The position numbers were made by a program, and so were the translations under genes. 64,000 nt of DNA from Pseudomonas sp. M30-35 (GTDB lineage Bacteria > Pseudomonadota > Gammaproteobacteria > Pseudomonadales > Pseudomonadaceae): assembly GCF_002163625.1 (NCBI RefSeq), contig NZ_CP020892.1, forward strand, positions 4,836,001 to 4,900,000, read 5' to 3'. Numbering within the stretch: position 1 is the first letter of the stretch; each line of letters begins with the position of its first letter. The notes under the pieces are model-generated. The model did not search any database, was not told where the DNA came from, and saw only the letters and a program-made list of their open reading frames with translations. Shown here one piece after another: positions 7,188-16,757 of this stretch.

Positions 7188-10100
7188 ATGCACCTTCGAT
7201 CGACCCATCTTGCCCGTTGTATCGCCCTCAGCCTGTTCGCCGGCGTCACCACGCAGGCATTGGCAGCCAGCCAGACAATCAACGACGCGGTCACCGACAG
7301 CCAGCAACTTGCTGGCGAGAGCACGCTGACTATTACCAACAGCGGTAGCGTTATTACTAAAAAAGACCCGGCGGTACTGCTTGAGGGCGATACCAGCGGC
7401 GCGGGCGTGACCATTGATAACAGCGGCGTTCTGCAATCAAGCAAAGATCGCGGCATAGATAGCGACGATGCAGATGGCCCTGCACGCCACTATCAAATCA
7501 TCAACCGTGCAGGTGCAACCATTGATGCCGCCAAGCAAGGCATCCGCATCGACGGCGACTTTGCAGGCAGCACGGTGAGTATCGACAACGCGGGCACCAT
7601 CACCTCGCAAGGCGACCGGGCAATCATGCTCAAGGCGCTGCAAACTGATGTGAAAATTGACATCCTCAACCGCGAAACCGGTGTCATACACGGCGTAGTT
7701 GAAGACGCGATGCGCCTCGGTGCCAACGCCACAGTGATTAACCATGGCGAGATCAGCAGCGGCGACTTAACCGCTGATGGCGAGAAATTCGATGGCATCG
7801 ACTTTGATGAATCATCGGGTGGTAAAGTTGAAAATTACGGCGTTATTTCCGGAGGACGACACGGCATTACCACAGATATTGGCGCCGAGCTGATCAACTA
7901 TGCTGGCGGCGAAGTAATTGGCCGCAACGGTTCCGGTTTTGGCTCTGACGGTAACGGCAAAGTCACAAACTACGGCTTGATCAGCGGTCGCTATAACGAC
8001 AGCTTGGCAACCGGTGACGGTGATGGCGTTGATATCGACGGCCAAGGCTACATCGACAACTACGGCACCATCGAAGGCACTGGCGCTGGCGGTGAGAAAG
8101 ACGGCGCAGCGAATACCGGCGAAGGTATCGCCATGGGCGGCGGCACCATTATCAACCGCGAAGGTGCGACCATCAGCGGTGCCGCCAACGCGGTGCTGAT
8201 TGATGACAGCGCAACCGGCGGTGCACCGTTCGCCACCCTCCTCGAAAACCACGGCAGCATCCTCGGCCTGAACGGCGACGGTGTGCGCATTATTGGTGAG
8301 CAAAACGACAGCGTAATCAATAATGGTTTAATCAGCGGCACCAGCGGTTTAGCACTGGATCTAGGCGGCGGTGATGACAGCCTGACGTTAGGCGCTGGCA
8401 GCCAGTTTGTTGGCTTGGTCGACGGCGGCGCCGGGCGCGATAGCGTGACATTGGACGACGCTGCAGGCGGCAGTTTCGGCAACAGCCAGAATTTTGAGTG
8501 GCTGGCCGTTAAACAAGGCACCTGGTCCGTCACCAGCAATGACTTCAGCGAAGGCGGTGAGGTTCAGAGCGGCGCACAACTGATCAACCAAGGCCAAATC
8601 GGCGGCACGTTGAATGTTAAGTCAGGTGCGACCTACAGCGGCGCTGGCCAACTGCAAAACCTCAATCTGGAAGCAGGTTCAACACTCGCTTTCGCCGTCG
8701 CGGCTGACGGCAGCCACACACCCGTGCAGGTCAATGGCACCGCGCAGGTTGATGGTGCCAAGCTGGATGTCCGCGCAGGCAGTGGCGACTATCCAACGCA
8801 AAGCAGCTACAGCGTGATTAACGCAACCGGGGGCGTCAGCGGTGAGTTCGCCAGCGTCAGCAGCAACTTTGCCTTCCTCACTCCAACGCTGTCCTACACC
8901 GGCAATAGTGTTGAGCTCGAACTGCAGCGCAACGATGTCGCCTTCAGTGATATGGCCAGCGGCGGCAATGCTGCAAGCGCCGCACAGCGCATCACCGCCA
9001 GCAGCAACCCAGCCCTCTACAACGCGTTACTAAGCAGTGATGCAAGCAGCGCCAGCGCAGGCCTTGAGCAACTTTCTGGCGCCAGCAACGCCAGCTTGGC
9101 CAACGCCACACTGGCAGGCAGCAGTCAGGTCGGTAGCGCCATGCTCGGTGCCATGCAGCAACTCGGTGGCGGCATGAGTGGCAACCTGCAAAGCGCAGTT
9201 GACCTGCAAGACGGCCCGCTGCTTGCCGCCAATGGCTTGCCCAACGAGGCGCGCAACCTTAATGATCCGAATGCTCAAGGCAGACTCTGGGTTCAGGCAT
9301 TGGGCAGCCAAGGCACGCTCGACGGTAACGCGGGCAGCCATGATATCGACCAGAATACTGGGGGCGCGCTAGTCGGTGCCGACTGGGCGCTGAATACGCA
9401 ATGGCGGCTAGGAGTATTGGCTGGCTATTCAAGCACTGATATTGACGCTGGCAGCGATGCTGATGGCAACGTCGACAGTTATCACATCGGCACTTATGCC
9501 TTACGTCAAAGCGGCGCCTATAACTTGCGCCTCGGTGCGGCGTACAGCAGCCATGACGGCGACAGCAAGCGTGAGATCAATTTCAACGGCTTCAACGACA
9601 CGGTTCGCGGCGACTACGATGCCGACAGCCTGCAAGCTTTTGCTGAACTTGGTTACACCATCAACAGCGGCAAACTGCAGGCCGAGCCTTACGCCAACCT
9701 CGGCTACCAACGCTACGAGCGCGACAGCTACAACGAAAAAGGTGGCCCAGCCGCATTGCATGTTGAATCACAAGACCAAGACAACATGACCAGCACCTTT
9801 GGTGTGCGCATTGCACGCTTCGATACCCTGGATAACGGCATGAGCTTCACCCCACGCCTCGGCGTCGGCTGGCGCCATGTTTATGGTGACGTCGATAGCA
9901 ACACGCGCCAGTCATTCCTCAGTGGCGGTACGGCATTCAGCGTTGAAGGCAGCGCGCTGGATCGCAACAGCATGCTCTTGGAGGCAGGCTTTGACGTCGG
10001 CATCAGCGCCAAGCAAAACCTCGGCCTGGCCTACAATGGCCAACTCGGTAATGACTCACGCAACCATGCCTTGATTGTGCAGTGGCAGCTTGGTTTCTAA
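7188..10100 (+). CDS. Autotransporter (type Va) outer-membrane protein
   Basis: A 970-residue secreted protein. It has a Sec signal peptide (about residues 1-26, ending TQALA), a long passenger rich in short N-G repeats (NNSGVL, NYGVISGG, NYGTIEGT, NHGSILG) expected of a right-handed beta-helix, and a C-terminal beta-barrel of about 265 residues starting near GRLWVQALGS. The chain ends in aromatic Phe (WQLGF), as outer-membrane barrels do. No protease, lipase or adhesin catalytic motif was recognised in the passenger; a ring of GDDSLTLG residues near 390 resembles a calcium-binding or ladder segment. Upstream at 7120-7133 lies a small inverted repeat TTACA-N4-TGTAA. The gene stands alone, with opposite-strand neighbours on both sides. 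Surface adhesion or aggregation is an inference. Confidence 0.88.
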   Translation: MHLRSTHLARCIALSLFAGVTTQALAASQTINDAVTDSQQLAGESTLTITNSGSVITKKDPAVLLEGDTSGAGVTIDNSGVLQSSKDRGIDSDDADGPARHYQIINRAGATIDAAKQGIRIDGDFAGSTVSIDNAGTITSQGDRAIMLKALQTDVKIDILNRETGVIHGVVEDAMRLGANATVINHGEISSGDLTADGEKFDGIDFDESSGGKVENYGVISGGRHGITTDIGAELINYAGGEVIGRNGSGFGSDGNGKVTNYGLISGRYNDSLATGDGDGVDIDGQGYIDNYGTIEGTGAGGEKDGAANTGEGIAMGGGTIINREGATISGAANAVLIDDSATGGAPFATLLENHGSILGLNGDGVRIIGEQNDSVINNGLISGTSGLALDLGGGDDSLTLGAGSQFVGLVDGGAGRDSVTLDDAAGGSFGNSQNFEWLAVKQGTWSVTSNDFSEGGEVQSGAQLINQGQIGGTLNVKSGATYSGAGQLQNLNLEAGSTLAFAVAADGSHTPVQVNGTAQVDGAKLDVRAGSGDYPTQSSYSVINATGGVSGEFASVSSNFAFLTPTLSYTGNSVELELQRNDVAFSDMASGGNAASAAQRITASSNPALYNALLSSDASSASAGLEQLSGASNASLANATLAGSSQVGSAMLGAMQQLGGGMSGNLQSAVDLQDGPLLAANGLPNEARNLNDPNAQGRLWVQALGSQGTLDGNAGSHDIDQNTGGALVGADWALNTQWRLGVLAGYSSTDIDAGSDADGNVDSYHIGTYALRQSGAYNLRLGAAYSSHDGDSKREINFNGFNDTVRGDYDADSLQAFAELGYTINSGKLQAEPYANLGYQRYERDSYNEKGGPAALHVESQDQDNMTSTFGVRIARFDTLDNGMSFTPRLGVGWRHVYGDVDSNTRQSFLSGGTAFSVEGSALDRNSMLLEAGFDVGISAKQNLGLAYNGQLGNDSRNHALIVQWQLGF

Positions 10101-10199
10101 AGCTAGCGCACGGCGAGAGTGCTGCCTTGGCTAGATAGTCTCCTTCGCTGCCCCCGGTGCTTCTTCAAGCGAAGAAATACCGGGGCCGGGAGAGGTTCC

Positions 10200-11054
10200 T
10201 TAGCGAAGCAACAACACAGGAATGGTGGCTGTGCGCAGCATGGTCGTGGTCGTACTGCCAACCAGAAACTGGCGAATGCGTGAGTGCCCGTAAGCGCCCA
10301 TGACCAGCAGATCAATTCCCTGCTCTGCCTGATAATCGTGCAGAGCAGCCTCCACATCCCCTGAGCGGATCTGCGTTTTGACGTCAAAGCCAGCAGAGAG
10401 AAGCACGTCTGCTGCTTTACCCAGAACATCACGGTTATCTGTCGAGTCGACTCCAACCATAACAAGGTGAATCGGCAGGCCTTTGCAAAGCGGGCTGGCG
10501 GCGAGCATCTGAACGGTTTTCTGCGCTGTCGGGCTGCCATCGAAAGCGAGCATTACTGTTTCCGGCTTTTTGTAGCGATTGGCGGTGATTAGAATGGGCC
10601 GCTGAATTGTCCGCACAACAGCTTCTATCTGGCGACCAAGGGTGCTCGTATCGCGTGCGCTGTCTTCGCCTACTTTACCGATCACCAACAGGCGAATATC
10701 GTCCTGAAGATCACTCAGGCTTTCTACCAAATGGCCGTGACGCTGCTTGAGTTCAGGGGCAGCGGCACCGAAGTTGACCGTCCGCTCTCTGGCGCTCTCA
10801 AGCATGTGCTGGCCCTGTTCCAGAGCGACTCTGGCACGCTGGGCATCCAAGGTCGCAAGCTCTTCCAGCAGATGCTCCCGGCTACCAAGGCCAATATTGC
10901 CGCTCAGGTCAGCTGCAGCCGGGTATTTCTCTTCATCCAATACATGCAACAAGGTAAGTGGCGCATCTACTAATTGTTGCGACGCCCATGCTGCGTAATC
11001 GCAGACTGCCAGTGAAGACTGTGAGTTATCAATGCATGCCATTACGTGAGTCAT
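10200..11054 (-). CDS. Tandem universal stress protein (UspA family)
   Basis: A 284-residue cytoplasmic protein made of two Usp domains (about 1-140 and 150-284). The second domain keeps the ATP-binding pattern G-x2-G-x9-G-S/T, seen as GAYGHSRIRQFLVGSTTTT; the first has only a degenerate version (GKVGEDSARD). Start ATG 11054 has AAAGGA eight bases upstream; the TTG at 11060 is less likely. It begins 12 bases after the stop of the SulP transporter on the same strand, so the two form an operon. A role in responding to the energy or anion status sensed with the transporter is inference. Confidence 0.9.
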   Translation of the reverse strand: MTHVMACIDNSQSSLAVCDYAAWASQQLVDAPLTLLHVLDEEKYPAAADLSGNIGLGSREHLLEELATLDAQRARVALEQGQHMLESARERTVNFGAAAPELKQRHGHLVESLSDLQDDIRLLVIGKVGEDSARDTSTLGRQIEAVVRTIQRPILITANRYKKPETVMLAFDGSPTAQKTVQMLAASPLCKGLPIHLVMVGVDSTDNRDVLGKAADVLLSAGFDVKTQIRSGDVEAALHDYQAEQGIDLLVMGAYGHSRIRQFLVGSTTTTMLRTATIPVLLLR

Positions 11055-11066
11055 TATCAATATCCT

Positions 11067-12554
11067 TTAATGATCCATGAGCTTGTCGATGGCATCAGGC
11101 TTGTCATGCACGCCAAAGCGATCAACGATTGTGGCGCTTGCTTCATTCAGCCCGAGCACTTCAACCTCGGCACCCTCACGACGGAATTTGATGACCACCT
11201 TGTCCAATGCAGCAACGGCAGTGATGTCCCAGAAATGCGCCTGAGTCAGGTCGATGGTAACTTTCTGCAGCGCTTCCTTGAAATCAAAAACGCTGGTGAA
11301 TTTGTCGGCTGAACTGAAGAACACCTGACCCACAACGCGGTATGTACGATGTGACCCTGCCTCATCAAGACTGCTCTGGATATCGAGGTAATGTCCGATT
11401 TTGTTGGCAAAGAACAGCGATGCCAGGAGCACGCCGACCAATACCCCGAAGGCCAGGTTATGCGTCGCGACGACAACCACTACAGTGGCAACCATGACCA
11501 GGTTGGTCGACAGCGGGTGATCTTTCAGGTTGCGCAGGGAATCCCAGCTAAAGGTGCCGATGGATACCATGATCATCACCGCAACCAGTGCCGCCATCGG
11601 TATCTTGGAGAGCCACTCGCCCAGAAACACCACCATCAGCAACAAGAAGATACCAGCGCACAACGTGGAAAGACGGGTACGACCACCGGACTTCACGTTG
11701 ATGATCGACTGGCCAATCATCGCGCAGCCAGCCATACCGCCCAACATTCCCGCTGTAATGTTGGCAATACCTTGCCCTTTGCATTCGCGGTTCTTGTTGC
11801 TGGTGGTGTCGGTCAAATCGTCAACGATGGTCGCGGTCATCATCGACTCGAGCAAGCCAACAACTGCCAGAGCGGCTGAGTACGGGAAGATGATGCTTAG
11901 GGTTTCAAGATTCAGCGGCACTTCAGGCCAGAGGAAAATCGGCAGCGTGTCAGGCAACTGGCCCATGTCACCTACGGTGCGGATATCCAGACCAAGGTAA
12001 ATGGCAACTGCGGACAGCGTCAGGATGCACACCAGCGGCGAAGGCAACAGCTTGCCGATCTTCGGTACATACGGAAACAGGTAGATTATTCCAAGGCCCG
12101 CTGCGGTCATGGCGTAGACATGCCAGGTGACGTTGGTCAGTTCAGGCAGCTGCGCCATGAAAATCAGAATAGCCAGTGCATTAACAAAACCAGTCACCAC
12201 CGAGCGTGAGACGAAGCGCATCAATGAGCCAAGCTTCAGGTAGCCGGCGAGGATTTGCAGAACCCCACATAGCAAGGTGGCGGCCAACAGGTATTGCAAC
12301 CCGTGCTCTTTAACCAAGGTGACCATGAGCAGCGCCATGGCACCGGTAGCCGCCGAGATCATGCCCGGACGCCCGCCGACGAAGGCAATAACAGCACAAA
12401 TACAGAAGGAGGCGTAAAGACCAACCTTGGGGTCGACGCCAGCAATGATGGAGAAGGCAATGGCTTCTGGAACCAATGCCAAGGCGACTACGAGCCCCGC
12501 AAGCACGTCTGCACGGACGTTAGAAAACCATGTTTGTTTGAGTGATTGCAGCAT
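11067..12554 (-). CDS. SulP family inorganic anion transporter with STAS domain
   Basis: An inner-membrane anion transporter (SLC26/SulP; sulfate, bicarbonate or similar anions). About 495 residues: ten or more hydrophobic segments up to about residue 370 and a C-terminal STAS domain ([20 protein letters not shown]). The SulP N-terminal signature is visible in [18 protein letters not shown] and [17 protein letters not shown] prefer ATG 12554 (start [10 protein letters not shown]); an in-frame GTG at 12581 would add nine residues. Followed at once by the UspA gene. Substrate unknown; bicarbonate or sulfate are both possible. Confidence 0.88.
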   Translation of the reverse strand: MLQSLKQTWFSNVRADVLAGLVVALALVPEAIAFSIIAGVDPKVGLYASFCICAVIAFVGGRPGMISAATGAMALLMVTLVKEHGLQYLLAATLLCGVLQILAGYLKLGSLMRFVSRSVVTGFVNALAILIFMAQLPELTNVTWHVYAMTAAGLGIIYLFPYVPKIGKLLPSPLVCILTLSAVAIYLGLDIRTVGDMGQLPDTLPIFLWPEVPLNLETLSIIFPYSAALAVVGLLESMMTATIVDDLTDTTSNKNRECKGQGIANITAGMLGGMAGCAMIGQSIINVKSGGRTRLSTLCAGIFLLLMVVFLGEWLSKIPMAALVAVMIMVSIGTFSWDSLRNLKDHPLSTNLVMVATVVVVVATHNLAFGVLVGVLLASLFFANKIGHYLDIQSSLDEAGSHRTYRVVGQVFFSSADKFTSVFDFKEALQKVTIDLTQAHFWDITAVAALDKVVIKFRREGAEVEVLGLNEASATIVDRFGVHDKPDAIDKLMDH

Positions 12555-12866
12555 CAGAATGTCCAAGGCAATGCATCGCACGCATATTAGGTGAATGGCG
12601 AGTGCGTCGATACGAATTCAAGTTGTGATGATTATTTGCTGGATGCTTTGGGTGTAAGAACCGGGCATACAGCCGTACGCACCGCGAGCGAAACAGGCGG
12701 GTGCGCGATGTTGCGGGGGGCGTAGCGCTAAGGCGGCGTAGGCTGCCAGTGAGTCATTCGGAGTACCATTATGCGAGTGTTTGCTCAAGGGTGAAACTGA
12801 GCGGTAAGTATAGCGTCAAGACACCGCTGATTGCGACCTGCCGAGTGAGTCGCTCCGGTTAAAGCT
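12555..12866. other. Non-coding gap upstream of SulP
   Basis: A GC-rich stretch without a convincing gene. It should hold the promoter of the SulP-UspA operon (minus strand). I see no clear operator or repeat. Confidence 0.4.
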
Positions 12867-12890
12867 GAAAAGGCAGACCAAAGATCTGCC
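12867..12890 (-). terminator. Rho-independent terminator of the serine hydrolase gene
   Basis: On the minus strand GGCAGA-N7-TCTGCC (12890-12872) is followed by TTTT. It lies 20 bases after the stop of the hydrolase gene. Confidence 0.75.
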
Positions 12891-12910
12891 CTCTTCTACT
12901 TACCTCAAAG

Positions 12911-14188
12911 CTATTTCAGCGCTTTAATCGCCGCGGCGATAAAGTCGTAGGTTTCCATCTCTTGCTTGTCCATTTCCGGCTCTGGCCATGCACTCCAGAC
13001 CACTGCAACCAGGTTTTCTTTACGGTTCACATAAACAAACTGGCCAAAAATGCCCTGCGCCTCAAAGGCACCGTCATGCTGAGGTCGCGCGGCTTTGCCG
13101 GTAGGGAACAACCACCATTGGTAGCCGTAACCGAGGATGTACTCCCCACCGTAGAGTTTACCTGGCGCCAGGTATGAAGCAGGGTCAACCTCGGTGGCTT
13201 TATCCAGCCAGCCCTTTGGCAAGATACGTTCGCCATCAATCACCCCGTCATTAAGGATGAACTGTCCGAAGCGCCCATAATCTTTAAGCGTGGCGGAAAA
13301 ACCGCTGCTGCCGATTTCTTGGCCCGCCTGAGCATCTAGTTGCCAGAACGCTGGTTTTTCCATGCCCATGCGTGCCCAGATACGGTCTGACAAGTAATCG
13401 CTGGTGGTCATGCCAGTAGCCGCGTGAACCAACTCGCTCTGTAGGTGCGATTCGCCGGTGCTGTATTTGAAAACAGTGCCCGGTTTAGATTTACGTTTCA
13501 GCTGGCTCAGCTGTTTAACCAACGAGCCCGGCGTATTTGATAGCTGCAGCTCAAACATCTTGCGCCGATCCGACGTCGGGTCGCGATAGGTTTCGTTCCA
13601 GTCAGCCCCGGAACTCATGCGCAAAACCTGTTCAACGGTAACGCCGTCATAGGCCCCGCCCTTGAGCGCTGGCAGATATTGGGTCATCGGTGCATTGAGG
13701 TTAATTCGGCCTTGCTGCACAGCAGCACCGACCAAGGTCGACGAGATCGACTTAACCACGCTGAATGATGTCCAGCGGGTGTTGGCATCGTTACCCAAAC
13801 CGTATTTTTCCAGCACCACCTTGCCGTCTTTGATGATCAACACACCGCCAACCCGGTTGCGGCGCATAAAGTCATCGGCGGTTTGCTCGGCACCGTCGGC
13901 TTGATAAGTAACGTCGATATTAGCCTGCTGCGGTAACGGATAAACCTTCTCACCACGGGCTACAGCGCGGGTGAAATACAGCTGATCCATATTACGATAA
14001 GTACCTGGTTGATACAGCGGCGGTAAATCGTATAAGTCTTGAGCGCGGCCAATATATTGGTGTTTCTCTGGCTTCGATGAGTTATTGGCGGCGTCGGTTT
14101 CAGTACTTGCGGTCTGCGCGCACCCACTAATTAACAGGCCAACGGTCATGCTCAGTAAACCGCCTGCGGCTCGCATCGTGATCGACAT
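12911..14188 (-). CDS. Serine hydrolase of the beta-lactamase/EstB/NylB fold, lipoprotein
   Basis: A 425-residue envelope protein with a lipoprotein signal peptide: the hydrophobic stretch LLSMTVGLLISGC gives a lipobox with Cys23. The class C beta-lactamase-like catalytic motif SxxK is SVVK at 143-146, and the tyrosine motif is YST at 242-244. The third motif is HDG rather than KTG, as in many esterases of this fold and 6-aminohexanoate-dimer hydrolase relatives. A true beta-lactamase is therefore not indicated; an esterase, amidase or peptidase acting in the periplasm is more likely. AAGGA lies before ATG 14188. A terminator follows the gene. Confidence 0.85.
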   Translation of the reverse strand: MSITMRAAGGLLSMTVGLLISGCAQTASTETDAANNSSKPEKHQYIGRAQDLYDLPPLYQPGTYRNMDQLYFTRAVARGEKVYPLPQQANIDVTYQADGAEQTADDFMRRNRVGGVLIIKDGKVVLEKYGLGNDANTRWTSFSVVKSISSTLVGAAVQQGRINLNAPMTQYLPALKGGAYDGVTVEQVLRMSSGADWNETYRDPTSDRRKMFELQLSNTPGSLVKQLSQLKRKSKPGTVFKYSTGESHLQSELVHAATGMTTSDYLSDRIWARMGMEKPAFWQLDAQAGQEIGSSGFSATLKDYGRFGQFILNDGVIDGERILPKGWLDKATEVDPASYLAPGKLYGGEYILGYGYQWWLFPTGKAARPQHDGAFEAQGIFGQFVYVNRKENLVAVVWSAWPEPEMDKQEMETYDFIAAAIKALK

Positions 14189-14379
14189 TGCTGTTCCTTA
14201 TTTTTTGGGGTCTATGGAAAAGTGGACAGATTGTATGTGTCTAAACCATAGCGATAAATAACTGGCCTGTCCTTATAAGGCGGCAGACTAGAGCAGCTGT
14301 AACCAGCTCATAAATACAATTGTGGCGTCTTGCATATATTCGACGTATGTTTTCCCTTCCGTCCAATTAGGGATCGACA

Positions 14380-15186
14380 GTGGCTAATAGAACCCCTGCT
14401 CCGCGCCAACAAACACATTTGGCTGTGTTGATCGATGCCGACAATGCACCACCTGCAATCGTCGAAGGTTTGTTCGAGGAAATTGCCAAATACGGTATTG
14501 CCAGTGTCAAACGAATCTACGGAGACTGGACTCGACCACAATTGGCCGGCTGGAAAAAAGTATTGCTCGATCACTCTATTCAACCAATCCAACAGTTCGC
14601 CTACACCAAAGGCAAGAACGCCACTGACAGCTCACTGATCATCGATGCGATGGACTTGCTCTACACGCGGCGCTTCGACGGATTTTGCCTGGTATCCAGC
14701 GACAGCGATTTCACCCGCCTGGCTGCACGCCTGCGTGAAGAAGGATTGATGGTATACGGGTTTGGCGAGGAGAAAACACCTTCGCCATTTGTCTCGGCAT
14801 GCGACAAATTCATCTACACCGAAATTCTTCGCTCCGATGCATCTGAAGCAGTTGAAGGCGACGATAAAACCCAATCCAGCAGCCACGATGCCTCTTCCAC
14901 CGAACCAAACAAGTCCGTCGCCAGCACCAAAGCACAAAAAGTCCCTGTCGATTTTATCGCGAAGGTCATCGACGACATTGATGATGAAAATGGTTGGGTT
15001 GGCTTGGGTGCGCTCGGCCAAAATATCAGCAAACTGCGCCCAGCGTTTGACTCACGCTTATATGGTTATAAGAAGCTGAGTGACTTGATTCGCGGCCAAG
15101 CCAAGCACTTCGAGTTGCAGTTACGTGGCACCAGTTCAACTGGAGGCGAAGCACTTTATGTGAGGAGTAAAAAAGCTGGCCGGTAA
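14380..15186 (+). CDS. NYN (LabA-like PIN) domain protein with C-terminal LOTUS/OST-HTH domain
   Basis: A 268-residue cytoplasmic protein. Residues of about 12-150 form a NYN/LabA nuclease-like domain with its acidic residues in place (VLIDADNAPP, DSSLIIDAMDLL, VSSDSDF). Residues of about 188-262 look like an OST-HTH/LOTUS domain (FIAKVIDDI, WVGLGALGQNISK, KKLSDLI), an RNA-binding module often paired with NYN. This points to RNA cleavage or RNA binding. The start is GTG 14380, with AGGGA six bases upstream; no ATG fits the N terminus. It is a single-gene unit, divergent from the hydrolase gene. Substrate unknown. Confidence 0.87.
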   Translation: MANRTPAPRQQTHLAVLIDADNAPPAIVEGLFEEIAKYGIASVKRIYGDWTRPQLAGWKKVLLDHSIQPIQQFAYTKGKNATDSSLIIDAMDLLYTRRFDGFCLVSSDSDFTRLAARLREEGLMVYGFGEEKTPSPFVSACDKFIYTEILRSDASEAVEGDDKTQSSSHDASSTEPNKSVASTKAQKVPVDFIAKVIDDIDDENGWVGLGALGQNISKLRPAFDSRLYGYKKLSDLIRGQAKHFELQLRGTSSTGGEALYVRSKKAGR

Positions 15187-15247
15187 ACCTGGCTGATTAA
15201 CCTGCAACCAAGCATGAGCTAGCGCTGCGTCTGCGCGCCTGACAAAT

Positions 15248-15553
15248 TCACTTCAGCACAGGCCTGAAGAAGCTGCGCTCGTAACTCACAATACATTTGG
15301 TTTCTTCTGCGTAGCGAAAAGCTGCCTGGCAGTCTGCGTCAGCCATAGAGTCAATGCGGTACTGCTCGTAAGCTGCAAGGCTGGGAAAGCTAAACAAAGC
15401 CAGCGCAACATTATTGGCGCCCTCCGAAGGTAGGAAGTAGCCGTGATGCTGCCCGCCAAACTTCTCTACCAGTGGAATCCAAAGCTGCGCATAGTGTTCG
15501 AACTCTGCTTGTTTATAGGCATCGATGATGTAACGCAGATAACAGGTAACCAT
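15248..15553 (-). CDS. NIPSNAP family protein
   Basis: A small (101 residues) cytoplasmic protein of the NIPSNAP/dimeric ferredoxin-like fold. It shows the family pattern of an N-terminal strand (CYLRYIIDAYKQAEFEHYAQLW), a glycine-rich turn (FGGQHHGYFLPSEG) and LALFSFPSLAAYEQYR. Function is not established for the family. It lies alone between the NYN gene (convergent) and glutaminase. Confidence 0.8.
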   Translation of the reverse strand: MVTCYLRYIIDAYKQAEFEHYAQLWIPLVEKFGGQHHGYFLPSEGANNVALALFSFPSLAAYEQYRIDSMADADCQAAFRYAEETKCIVSYERSFFRPVLK

Positions 15554-15661
15554 GGGTTGTCCTTATGATGATTGAAAGCCTGAATCACTCGGCTAGCAAA
15601 AGCGTTAGTCACCTCTACGGGGACCCTAACAAAGGTGGCTCAGCCGTTTATCCGCGGCTCC

Positions 15662-16570
15662 TTAATAGACCGACCAGCCAATCTTGTCGCTAAGCATCTC
15701 CAGCGCTTCCAAACCGATCAGCGAGTTACCGGCAGGATTCAACTCCGGTGACCACACGCAAATGGAATAACGCTCAGGAACGATAGCAATGATCCCGCCG
15801 CCGACCCCGCTCTTGCCGGGCAAGCCAACGCGATAAGCGAATGTGCCAGCCTCGTTATACAGGCCGCTGGTTGCCATGATCGCGTTAATTTGGGTCACTT
15901 GTCGTGGGCTCATCACCCGCTCGCCAGTGAGCCTGTTTACGCCTTGGTTGGCCAGAAAACTAAAGGCGTGCGCCAGATCCACACAGCTCATGCGTAAGGC
16001 GCAGTGGTTAAAGTAACTGCGCAGCACTGAGTCGACATCATTATGGAAGTTGCCGAATGACTGCATCAAGTAGGCGGCTGCAGCGTTACGCGCGCGGTGC
16101 TCGTATTCAGAAGCCGCCACCACGCTGTCGATCACCACATCACGGTTGCCTGACAGGCGTCGCGCCATGTCACGCATGGCCAGCGAAGGCGCGGCATAGC
16201 ACGACTGGTTGATATCGCAGATCACCAGTGCGCCGGTGTTAATAAACGGATTTCGCGGAATGCCGCGCTCCAACTCAAGCTGCACCAAGGAGTTAAACGG
16301 CTGACCAGAAGGCTCGTAACCGAGCCGGTCCCAGATCGCTTCACCCGAGTGACCAACCGCCTGAACCAGACTGAATACCTTGGAAATACTCTGGATCGAG
16401 AACGGCGTTCGCGCATCGCCAGCAGTAAATAACTCACCTTCGTTGCTGTACACAGCAATACCCTGCTGGTTCGGTTCAACACCGCCCAATGCCGGAATAT
16501 AGTTGGCGACTTTACCCTGCCCAAGCAAAGGTCGGGTTTTCTCAATGATCTCGTCTAACAGCGCTTGCAT
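15662..16570 (-). CDS. glsA: Glutaminase (serine-dependent beta-lactamase fold)
   Basis: Hydrolyses L-glutamine to glutamate and ammonia. The 302-residue length matches the bacterial GlsA family. The catalytic SxxK is in [10 protein letters not shown], with [10 protein letters not shown] and the C-terminal [14 protein letters not shown] also typical. The start is taken at ATG 16570 ([11 protein letters not shown]); the frame stays open further upstream, but this matches the family's N terminus. It is transcribed on the minus strand downstream of the pycB terminator, so it has its own promoter. Together with asparaginase and aspartase nearby it suggests amide amino-acid use. Confidence 0.93.
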   Translation of the reverse strand: MQALLDEIIEKTRPLLGQGKVANYIPALGGVEPNQQGIAVYSNEGELFTAGDARTPFSIQSISKVFSLVQAVGHSGEAIWDRLGYEPSGQPFNSLVQLELERGIPRNPFINTGALVICDINQSCYAAPSLAMRDMARRLSGNRDVVIDSVVAASEYEHRARNAAAAYLMQSFGNFHNDVDSVLRSYFNHCALRMSCVDLAHAFSFLANQGVNRLTGERVMSPRQVTQINAIMATSGLYNEAGTFAYRVGLPGKSGVGGGIIAIVPERYSICVWSPELNPAGNSLIGLEALEMLSDKIGWSVY

Positions 16571-16664
16571 CAGCCCACTCGTGATAATTCTGAACGGCGT
16601 CCAGCCTACAGTTGCTAGACGCATTCCGGCTAGGCGCAATCACACTCGACGGGAAAATCCGAAC

Positions 16665-16689
16665 AAAAAAAGGGAGCCCGAAGGCTCCC
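16665..16689 (-). terminator. Rho-independent terminator of pycAB
   Basis: On the minus strand GGGAGCC-TTCG-GGCTCCC (16689-16672) with the very stable TTCG tetraloop is followed by a run of seven T. It lies about 70 bases after the pycB stop. Confidence 0.92.
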
Positions 16690-16757
16690 GCAGAGAAACT
16701 TGTAATTGGATGGTGCGCTCCAGAGCGCAGTCGCTTGTCAGTGTTGTCTACGCATCG

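Noticed and set aside
12911-14188. A true beta-lactamase (resistance gene)
   Set aside because: SxxK is present, but the YxN and KTG motifs are YST and HDG, as in esterase/amidase relatives.
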